Below are positions 23,418-32,896 of a stretch of DNA of 64,000 nucleotides, one piece after another. The stretch lies in the NCBI GenBank assembly GCA_963556145.1, contig OY744463.1, positions 558,001 through 622,000 on the forward strand. The letters are read 5' to 3'. The position numbers and the translations under genes are program-made. Position 1 is the stretch's first letter. The number at the start of each line of letters is the position of its first letter. The notes under the pieces were generated by a model. That model had not been told where the DNA came from. It ran no database searches and was given only the letters and a program-made list of their open reading frames with translations. The DNA is from Hygrocybe punicea. Lineage: Eukaryota; Basidiomycota; Agaricomycetes; Agaricales; Hygrophoraceae.

Positions 23418-23580
23418 TACTCGTGTTTGATGGGGTTCCTCGTTTGTGCAAAATACTCGTGTTTGATGGGGTGTCTCGTGGATGCAGAATACTCGTGTTT
23501 GATGGGGTTTCTCGTGGGTGTGGGATACTCGTGTTTGATGGGGCTCTTGTGTAAGGAAAACTCTTATGGGCAAAGATTCG
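23418..23580. repeat. 36-bp minisatellite in element A leader
   Basis: Four units starting tactcgtgtttgatgggg at 23418, 23454, 23490 and 23526, with diverged copies continuing to about 23590. On the minus strand, the element's sense strand, the unit reads as a 12-residue repeat (PHQTRVFCIHET type). It lies just downstream of the primer site, where a gag leader would be. Confidence 0.85.
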
Positions 23581-23697
23581 TGTTTGATGGCTGCTTAGTG
23601 AGGGGTGCGTACTTGGTGAGGGACTTGTGGGTGTGGGCTTTTGGCTCGAAAAAGAGGAAAAAGAAAAAGCTAGGATGACAAAACAAGGCTTGGGTGA

Positions 23698-23722
23698 GGT
23701 TCGAATCGCAATCTCATCACCA
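23698..23722 (-). promoter_or_regulatory. primer-binding site of element A
   Basis: On the minus strand, 2 nt after the LTR, the sequence begins TGGTGATGAGATTGCGATTC and continues through GAACC. Its complement ends in ATCACCA and contains GGTTCGAATC, the form of a tRNA T-loop placed the right distance (16 nt) from the CCA end. The match therefore extends from CCA through the acceptor and T-arm of a tRNA. Confidence 0.7.
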
Positions 23723-23724
23723 GG

Positions 23725-23862
23725 TGGAATGGGTAGAAGTGGGAATCTCCGTATGAGTAGGCACTCATGTACGTAACTGGTCTCTATCTCTATCTGGCTA
23801 CACATCTAAGTCTGAACATCACATGATATGCTGACTAAGCATATCACGTGCCTCCCACTACA
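23725..23862 (-). repeat. 5' LTR of element A
   Basis: 138 bp, the direct copy of 16080-16217. The minisatellite array of the host foldback element resumes immediately after it (ctgttacaacccg at 23863). Confidence 0.85.
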
Positions 23863-24250
23863 CTGTTACAACCCGTTGAGCCACTCCAGCCATTGTTTCC
23901 ATTATGTCCATTACGTCCATTACATCCGTTACAACCCATTGAGCCACTCCAGCCATTGTTGCCATTACGTCCATTACATCCATTACGTCCGTTACAACCC
24001 GCTGAGCCACTCCAGCCATTGTTTCCATTATGTCCATTACGTCCATTACATCCGTTACAACCCGTTGATTCACTCCAGCCATTGTTGCCATTATGTCCAT
24101 TATGTCCATTACGTCCATTATGTCCATTATGTCCATTACGTCCATTATGTCCATTACGTCTATTGTGTCCATTACAACTCGTTGAGCCACTCAAGCCATT
24201 GTCTCCATTAAGTCCCTTGCATCTGTTATGTCCATTGTGTCCATCATGTC
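23863..24250. repeat. hierarchical minisatellite, block 2
   Basis: Continuation of the array interrupted at 16079, with the same 9-bp and about 30-bp blocks in the same orientation, grading into the right arm at about 24240. Confidence 0.9.
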
Positions 24251-25006
24251 CATCGTGGCCATTATCCACGTTTTAACATTTTCACAAAAGACATGTTACA
24301 ATTCCTTTCACATTATTGTGTGACACATATTACAAATTCTTGTCAAAAGATATTGTAAAAATACACAAACCATATTCAATGTCTTCCTACCCAAATTGCA
24401 TACAGTAATCTTCTCATATTTATCTCAAAATTTCTACCTAGAAACTTTATATTTGTTCGTTGAATTTATAACTCAATGAAGCAGAAAAATATGTTAAAAA
24501 TATGTTAGAATTCACTTTTGAATTATGCAATAAATTTACATCATATTTTCTCTCACAGTATTCTGTCATATCCACATCATAATTTCACTCTCAAAATCAT
24601 AAAATTACTGAATAAGAATCCTTATGGCAACTTTTCTTATTTATTGCATATTTTGATAAATTATAATGTTGAAATTTACAGTGTTTCAAGCATTACACAC
24701 TTTTACTTTTGTACATGATATATGTTATATAATATTAAGCAATTTGAGAACAAGTCATTCAACTAATATTTTTTAAAACATCAAAGTATTGTTATTAAAT
24801 ATACAGAAAACTTGTGTGAAACTCATACTTCATATCTTTGTTGCAAATCTACTTTGTTTCCAGATGATAACCTTTGGCAAAACATAATAGATATGCACAT
24901 TATATTTCTGACTTTTTTGGCATCCAAATATAGTGAAATAATATGGATGAATTTTCATACAACTTGAAGATATTTTTAATGGAAATATTATACCTCGCAT
25001 CCAGTG
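24238..25006. repeat. right arm of foldback element
   Basis: Reverse complement of 13587-14356 with few differences (for example tacctcgcat against ggcataat at the outer end). It ends CCAGTG at 25006. Confidence 0.85.
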
Positions 25007-26229
25007 CCACAATGCATGCTGACATGCTGACATGCTGCAGAGCTTAAAATTGCTAAGGCTTCCTGGTCATATGCAAGAATTCAAATCTGAGTAGTACAAA
25101 ATTATATATTAGACTTTATCTATAAATTGAAGGAGCCAATTGGAGCCAAATTGCTTGGAGCTTGTGAAAAAGGTGTTTCATGTCAAAGCCCACTCAATTT
25201 GGTTCATCATGCTTGGCACATGATGTAGGTGGATGGTGGATGTCCCTTACCTTACCCTCAAGGGACCCTCTAACCTGCTCCAGCAGGTCACAAAAGTGTG
25301 ACCCATACCCATATTCATGGGACCCTGAGTACAAACCCACATGGGTTATCTGGACCTGTGCCATGCATTAGCTCCCACCAAGACTACCATGCAATATAAT
25401 GTCAGACATTGTAGGCAGCTTAGGGCAATATCTGACTTTATTTTTGGTCTATAGCATGGTTGGTCCTATGTCCATCAATCTTAGTATGATTGTGTGATCC
25501 AACCTTACCAATGTAGTTCTGATGATATGTAAGAATTGCAGTAATTAAAGAATATACATATCTTTTAAAGCAATATAAGGCTTTGTCATACCAACATTAT
25601 TTCCCTGATGAACAACATGGGATTTCCTCAAAATAGGTGGTGAAAAAGTGCTGCAAATCACTCAATGTTTTGGAGTTCATGCTTTCTCCAGTACAGAGTT
25701 CAATGTGCTGGCAAACTTCACTAATTGTCTTGCAGATAGTCTCACCAGGTGACAATGAGGCTGAAGACATTGGAGATAAAGTCACATTTAAAGTATTTGT
25801 GCATTTGAGCACATTTGGGCAAAACCTGAGATTCTTTCATCTGTAACTCAACACACACAGGAGACAGATGAGGATTTTTTGCAATCAAATAACACATAAA
25901 TATCCAGTCACATTTTGAAACTATTTGTATTATTACAAGTCCATATAAGGGAATCGTTCTATACGGTGGATTCTCAAACTCAGGGTCAGACTCTAATTTG
26001 CCAAGCCGTGGGAACAATTTTGTGAAACTGTGGGAACAATTTTGAAGCCCTGGGAATAATTATGAAACCATGTGACTGGGCGGAGTTGAGTATGAGAATT
26101 TGTTGTCCCAATCAGCAAGAACAATAAGGCAGCCAGATCACAGCAGCCGATGTGGAAATGGGTAGTGTTATATCATTTTGGTATTGCAATTGCAAACGGT
26201 TTCTTAGAATAATCACATGCATTGGTAAT
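25007..26229. other. AT-rich, CpG-poor sequence, nothing recognised
   Basis: No open frame with recognisable motifs and no terminal repeats. Probably old transposon debris. Confidence 0.4.
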
Positions 26230-26900
26230 GCAATGCACCATGTATGAATGAACAATATGTCAGTGGTATCTGTCATGCAGCTATATCTACTGTGTGTATT
26301 AGAATTGTTGATAATGAAAAGAGGTTGAACAGTGTTCATTGTACACCTGTCACACAGGTCCAGAGGTGTTTGGTGAGTGTTCAGTAGGTGTCCCAGCCTT
26401 GTACAAACATCTGTATGAACAACATATTGGATGTATCTGTAATGTAGATGCATGTACAATGTGCATTAGAATTATTGACAATGCAAGCAGTGACTATTTG
26501 TCACACAGGTCCAAAGGTGTTCGGTAAGTGTTTGGTAGGTGTTCCAGTTTTCATCTGAGACATTCCCAATGTGCAAACCACTGTATGCACAGCATATTGG
26601 AATCATATAATTGGATGTGTCTGTGATGTAGCAATATTTAATATGCACTTTGAAATCATTAACAATGCAAGCAGTGCTTACTCATTCAACAGGTAGAACA
26701 ATGTATCAGAAAGCATTCAGCAAGCTTCCCAGGTATAATATGGTCTTCCATCTTCAATGCTGGGCAATGCCATTGTACAAACAGTAGTATGACCTGTATA
26801 TTGGATGGGTCTGTACTATTGCTCTATAACCTTGCAATGCACATCATACTTAATACATTCTCAATACTGATACAATAGGCTGAATGGTTTTCAGCAAATC
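26230..26900. repeat. degenerate tandem repeat, unit about 180-190 bp
   Basis: Landmarks recur in order about four times: (tg)cacagcatattgga/aacaacatattggatg/ctgtatattggatg, gtctgtaatgtag, atgcacatt, attgacaatgcaagcagtg, then a ggtgttcagtaggtgttccag-like end. Divergence rises toward the right. Confidence 0.6.
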
Positions 26901-27641
26901 ATTGGGCCAGTGACTCAGGCACAGTATGCAGCATTGCAGTGCAACAGACACTGTCTGTTCCATAAATTCCATCATGCATGCCACACCTATCTTGATCATG
27001 TGTGCTGGAAATGGTTCAGGTGTCCAATACTTGTCAAACTGTTTGACAAGAACATTGCCTCACCAATTTCCCAGCTTCATTTAATCTGAAGCATTGCCAG
27101 TGTACACAAGCTGAACCAGTCATATTGTTGATTCTGGTACTCATCAAAACCAGCAATCTTATCAAAGTGATTCAAATAGCAGTGCAATTGGTATCATTGT
27201 GCATGGGATTATTTCTACAGTACTCACAGGAGGTTGTTCCTGACCTGACAAATAATTCAGATACTTAGCATTTCTGGATATACTTACTACACATTCTGTA
27301 AAATCTTCACAGTAACTATGACTAATAATAAAGTAGTAAGGTAGTTAGTTATATATCTGCCAACTTGAATACTGCAAACTTGATATGAAAGATGTCAATT
27401 TTGGATCTGATATTGGGTCATGACAAATTGGAAGGAACAGGATATAATCAATTAATATCATTGTAGTATGGTATCAGAATGGTATCTGACTAGCATCAGT
27501 ATGTAATAATAAAGGAAATATCAATAACTTTGCAAATATTTATTATCATAGAAGGGTAATAATACTGTATTATTTGTATACCCTCATTACTAAAAAGGGA
27601 CAAGTAACCTGCCATGCAAAGCAATGGCCCACACCCCACTA

Positions 27642-28096
27642 GTTATCTCACTTGTGAAAATATTGCAGAAAATGATATTATCTAAAAGTGGTATTCATAC
27701 AGAAAATAGTACATACAGAAATCACAATTATTTAGGCCTTGATTGTTTTCATTATTGTGTACATGTATTCAGAAAAAAGAAAATGACCCAAATATTAGGA
27801 TTTCTGGCTGGATTTCATTGTCAGGCAGATCTTTAAGATATTTCATCTCAAGATAATTCAGGCACAAGCTAGGTCCCAATTATCTGGAGACCAAATAGAC
27901 TAAAATTCAGCCCTCACAATAAAAGCCATAGATATTGGTCTAGAAATCCTAAATATTTGACTCATTTTCTCTTTTATGAATACATGTTCACAATAATGAA
28001 AACAATAAAGGCCTAAATAATTATAATTTCTAGATGCACTATTTTCTGTATGAATACCACTTTTAGATAATATTATATTTTCACAAGTGAGATAAC
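27642..28096. mobile_element. palindromic MITE-like element, 455 bp
   Basis: GTTATCTCACTTGTGAAAAT at 27642 is mirrored by the sequence ending ...CAAGTGAGATAAC at 28096. The arms of about 170 bp match along their length (tctaaaagtggtattcatac, atttaggcctt, attattgtg), with a spacer of about 110 bp. Target duplication was not found, so the superfamily is unknown. Confidence 0.75.
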
Positions 28097-28099
28097 AAC

Positions 28100-29254
28100 A
28101 CAAATAGTTTCAAATGATCACAAAAAATCCTCTTCTATCTCCTGTGCAACAAATATAGTTTACTTTTCTGATAAATTCAATACTTCATTACATAATATGC
28201 TACTGTGCACCCTGTGTTTGATACACAAAAAAGCTTTTCCTCTACAGCTCAAGCTGCAAGACAGTCAGCACACAGGACACTATTGAATATTTTAGCAGTT
28301 GTTTCCTGAGATTATTTACATTGACAATGATCTATGTCAGCATCACATCCTCATAGTTATCTCTCAGGTGGCCAAATTGTGTCCTGAAATCATCAAGTGT
28401 AGTTCAGAATTATGGTGAGGTGAGCCTCACAGGCCCTCTCTATATAGAAATTATGGCAACTTGTTGATATCTTGTTGAAACTCATAGAGACTCACCAGCG
28501 ATTTTTCTTACAAGTGACTGTTGATGAAACTTGCTGCCTCCAGAATGGCCTTCATGATATCCACAAATATCTTCTTGATGGCATGTGTGTGTGGCTGGCT
28601 GTGCATCAAACATCTGTTAAGCATGAAAGTGGCATGCACATCACATCTCCCAGTGCTTCAGATCCAGATGGAATTCTTGCTCATTTTTTGACAGCTACAA
28701 TTTGGAATATATATAAAAGATGAGTTGAATCTTGTAGAATCAACCTTTACCTTGTAGGGAATCAACAATGCAGTTACTGCTGCCTTGGCGATGGGGTAAA
28801 CCCATATAAATGGTATGAGAGCTCAGTTTTACACCAATCCAAAATATCACCACTTCACCATGGTGCATTTCTGTGACTTGAACTACTCCATCCAGTACAT
28901 CCAAGTACTTCCCAATGAACTCCAGTATGCTTTGAAGATCTTTGAAACCCTCATGGATATTGCCTGGGGGATATCAGGAAGTTGGTCATGGATGAGACAG
29001 CATCACTGACCAGAACCTGCCAATCATCAATGGATCCTGAAATTAACAAACAAATACATTTTGCAAACATACATCCAAAAACCCATGCAAAATAGCCACT
29101 ACATCCAGTCTAAAGCTGTTCTCAGATTCTGAAGGTTGAGCAAGACAGATATGACAATAAAGTGAGTATCAGGATATCAAAGCGAATCCTGGTGAAGATA
29201 ACAACTCACTTGGTATCCACCTGGAACAATCCAAGCAAACAGGTCTATGAGATC
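28100..29254. other. unassigned, CpG-poor
   Basis: A plus-strand frame at 28472-28723 is open for 83 codons but has no recognised motif. This is probably decayed mobile DNA. Confidence 0.3.
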
Positions 29255-29262
29255 CTCTCACC

Positions 29263-30366
29263 TAGTGTTAGGGAAGTTCAGTTCCTGCTAAAAGATCCTG
29301 AACCCAAACCAAAACCAATGTAAACCATTTACATCAGTTTGGTTTTGGTCCAAATGCAGTCTGAACTGTGAACCACTGGGTGGTCAGTTTTCCTGCACCA
29401 TTCTGACCTCACAACAGTGTTGTGCATGTCAATTGACATGGCTAACCTGTGTGGGAGGTGTGATTTGGATGCTGGCACACCTTGCATGGGCCTTGAGCCA
29501 TATACTCGGCTCTTCGCATGGGTGTCCCAATGCATCATATGCATGGTGAATGTGGTGGTGGGGCCATGCCATGTCATACATCAATGATGGGCAAGTTGCA
29601 CCTGCATTGGTCATGTTGGTTGTTCTCAGTGGATGTGTGCTGGTGGTAGTGGTGTACTGAATGGTAATAGTGTAAAGAAAAACTTACCATGAAGCAGCAG
29701 GGGTGGACGCACCACCCCCTGCTGCATGTTCGGCCTTTTCCATGTCCCCTTGTTGTCATGCACGTGTTTTGAACACATTTGACGTAGGGCTGAGGTTGGG
29801 CCATGGGTGAGCCATGGGCCTTGCTGTTGGCGCATCCAACATGGCAGTGATGGTCACTGTTGTGGTTGAGTGATGGTGGCAATTATTTTCATTGCCATTG
29901 CCAATGCCAATGCCAATGCCAATGCTGTTGCTGTTGCTGTCATTTTCATTGTCATTGTCATTGTGGTAGTGGTGGTGGTGGTGGTGTATTGAACTGTGAC
30001 TTGAAATAATTGTTGGTGAATAAAATAATAAAAAGAAACATACATGGGTGGCAGGGAGTACCCTGCTGCCCGTTTTGTCCAGGTGCTCTGTCGTCCTCAT
30101 TTGGCATATGTTGTGGGTGTTGTTGGTAGTTGCGGGCATAGGTTGTGACTTTGGGTAAGTTTGGAAGTCAGCCAAGTGGCTGACTGGGGAATGTTGGTTT
30201 GTGGTTCAAACTCAGTTTGAAACCGTTTCGGCCTGCAGCCAAAACTTCAAACCGGAGACTGAACAGTTTGGTCTCTGCCAGAAATTTCCAAACCAAAACC
30301 AAAACTGCCAGTTTCGATTCGGTCTAAACTGGGTTTGGGTCAGTCTCAGACCAAACTTCTCCAATG
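29263..30366. mobile_element. non-autonomous hAT-type element, copy 4, with exact 8-bp target duplication
   Basis: It starts TAGTGTTAGGGAAGTTCAG and ends AACTTCTCCAATG, where the final bases of the right end seem lost. CTCTCACC flanks both sides (29255-29262 and 30367-30374). The subterminal gtcagccaagtggctgac, the internal tgtcaattgacatgg and a triplet-type core (about 29880-29990) match the other copies in inverted orientation. Strongly CpG-depleted. Confidence 0.8.
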
Positions 30367-30374
30367 CTCTCACC

Positions 30375-31860
30375 ACAAACTTGAAGGGATTTGTAAATTT
30401 GACATAATCCATGAACATATTAATAATTGTTAAGAAAGTTTGCAAACTCCACAAATCCATTCCAAATAAAGCCACAACTGCCATTGATAGATTAAAGGGA
30501 CTAATATTTCACAAATTTGTTGAGTTAACAAACCATCTTAAAAATTATGATTATAATATGTTTATGGATTATTTTAGCATATGTCAAATTTACAAATCCC
30601 TTCATGTTTGCAGTGACTCTAAGAATCAATTCCTAGGTTTCATTGCAGGGTTACAGGTATATAAAGTCTGCTGTAGTGCAGATACACAGTGAGATGATGA
30701 TGATGATCCTTTGGGGAATAAGTTGCTGCAAAAATAGTGGTGAGAAATCACAACTTGAAGATGCGGATCATAGATAAGTGTAGATCTCTACATGCTTGAG
30801 TCCAGAACCCATATGTGAGTTTGATCATCCCTGCTTGTCCAGACAGCATTCTTCTCGGAGCAACCAACATGCACAGTGAGGGACTTGGAAGGCTTTCAAC
30901 ATGCTTTATGGCTCCATCAGTAAAACACATGTGGCACCTGGCCGTCCCTTTACCTAAGCCTAAGAATAGCTGCTGAGCATGTGTCTCAGCAGCTATTGTT
31001 TGGCTGAACTTGTCTGTTTGCCCAACCCCGGCATTAAACCTTGCTCCAATACCCCCAGCATAGAGTAGATAGTATTCCAAATATAGTAACATTGGCTCCG
31101 GAAGCACATCCGACGTCAGGAACAAGGGTGCTGATGGGCTCGGGCTTTCCCATCACCATTGCCATGGCCCTGCCCATCACTCACAGGCATGTGCACTTGT
31201 TGTTGTTGACATTGAGCACAACTATTTTACTCTCCTGCCATCTTTTCTTGTGGAATTTTTTACATATCATAGATATATTGCTCTACATGCTGTAAATAGA
31301 CTAATATACATGAAAATAAATGAAATAAAAGAGAAATAAAAGAAATAAAAAATGATGATACATGGGGCACTGCCGACAAACAGATAGGTACGTACCTTCA
31401 CAGAGGTGCTGGACTGAGTCTGGAATTGGTGGGGAAGGCCGCTGGAGGGTGAGTGAGGGGTGGGATGGATGATGGGGGGTAGGGAAATGCAGGGATAAGG
31501 GTAATCCCTGATCCGCAGGTATCCATACTCTTAAGAGTACAAGTATGGATACAGATTCTCGTATCCGTGGGCTTCAAAATGAGCCGGATATCATCCAAAA
31601 CGGTCAAGAATTGACTGAGATAGAGACTAAACATTGTGTGTTGGGACTGGCAACACTGAGTATCATCTGTTATACCTTTCAATAGGAAATGTACACAATG
31701 GTGCATGAAGGGGTCACCAAGATGCCATGGTCATTATCGGATTTTTGGCACAACCTAAAGGTCAGCCCATGTTGAATATGATTCATTACCGCTGTTTAAC
31801 ACCTCTATTTCCAGTGGACAAGTAAGATGTTGTTGACCAAGAGAATTTCTGCCTCTTTAA
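30375..31860. other. unassigned; expected place of the Plavaka transposase N-terminal part
   Basis: No convincing frame. At 31575-31620 the words atccaaaacggtcaag and ttgactgag repeat part of the inner sequence of hAT copy 2, so a fragment of a related element is present. Confidence 0.35.
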
Positions 31861-32896
31861 ATGACAAATTTTCCACTCTTTGCTGGCCAAGATTCTTGAC
31901 CCACTCAAGCCAGCTATGACAAAACCAGAGTTGACAAAGTGTTGGGATGGCCACTTCTGAAAGGCCATCTATGGTCTTGGCCCATATATCACTGATTATC
32001 AGGAACAAGTTCTCGTCACCGGCATCATTCAAGGCTGGTGCACCAAGTGTTTAACCCTACCTGATCAGATGGAGGAATGTGGAATAACCCAGACATACGA
32101 GCACATACAAACCATTATTGAGACATTCAGATTGCAGGTAGCCTGGAATGAGTATGGTATAACCAGTGATAAAGGTCTGAGCATTGTATTTAAACTTGGA
32201 GCACTATTTCATCTTGTCTCAACCTTTTACAGAAGGTTTCCCACATGCTGATATCCACGAACTCCTTGTCCCTGACATTCTCTACCAATTAATCCAGGGA
32301 GTGTTCAAGGACCACCTTGTACAATGAGTTGAAGATTATCTAGTGTTAACACATGGTTGCAAGAAGGCAGATGAGATCCTAACCAATATTGATCATCAGT
32401 GAGTAGTCTTTTTCATCCACAAAGTTCTGTATTTATACAAAGTTAGTGTGGCCTGTGTGCCCCCATTCTCTGGACTCCAAAAATTTCCTACTGGCAGAAA
32501 CTTCAGTCAATAGACTGGCGATGATTCAAAAGCTCTCATGAAGATCTATTTGCCCTACATAGAAGGGTATGTCCCCGATGACATGGTTTGCACCATGCAG
32601 GCCTTCTTGGATTTTATATATATTGTTCAGCAAGAAACTTATAACGAGAGCAGTCTATGTGAGCTTGGGAATGCTCTCTGATGGTTCGAGCACTTCCAAC
32701 AAGTGTTATTGACTACTAGTGTCTGCAAGGATATTAAACTGCCTTGTCAACACTCAATGTAAGGCTCCAACCATATAGTATACATATAGGGTCGACAGTT
32801 TAAATATACATATATGGTTATTACACACTATATACCGTATAATATACTGTATATAGATGGTTGTTGTTTGGGTGAAGTTTGACAAGGTAGGGCATA

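Larger units (their letters stand above)
16080..23862 (-). mobile_element. LTR retroelement A (Ty3-like, internally deleted), interrupted by element B
   Basis: Two 138-bp direct repeats bound the element (16080-16217 and 23725-23862). Read on the minus strand, the LTRs run TG...CA, the primer site follows the right-hand LTR, and the integrase reads toward the left-hand LTR, so transcription ran right to left. Removing nested element B leaves only about 1.85 kb: LTR, primer site, 36-bp minisatellite, the integrase 3' half, LTR. Gag, protease, RT and RNase H are missing. Target duplication is ambiguous (ccgtt against ctgtt) because the target is the minisatellite. Confidence 0.82.
13587..25006. 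mobile_element. foldback element with ~0.75-kb inverted arms and central minisatellite, carrying nested retroelements
   Basis: The outer ends are CACTGGATGCGAGG (13587) and CCTCGCATCCAGTG (to 25006), with CCA on both sides (13584-13586 and 25007-25009). The two arms are near-identical inverted copies for about 0.75 kb. The middle is a minisatellite that is now split by LTR element A. Without that insertion the element would be about 3.64 kb. CACTG ends with a 3-bp target duplication fit the CMC (CACTA) group, and the Plavaka-type transposase remnant further right belongs to a CACTA-related family, so mobilisation by such an enzyme is a reasonable inference. No transposase gene lies inside. 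Confidence 0.7.

Noticed and set aside
23418..23580. Evenly spaced direct repeats that superficially recall a CRISPR array
   Set aside because: Head-to-tail 36-bp units without unique spacers, inside a eukaryotic retroelement.
13875..24718. Identical 66-codon ORFs at 13875-14075 and 24518-24718
   Set aside because: They are the same sequence in the two inverted arms of the foldback element, AT-rich with no recognised motif.
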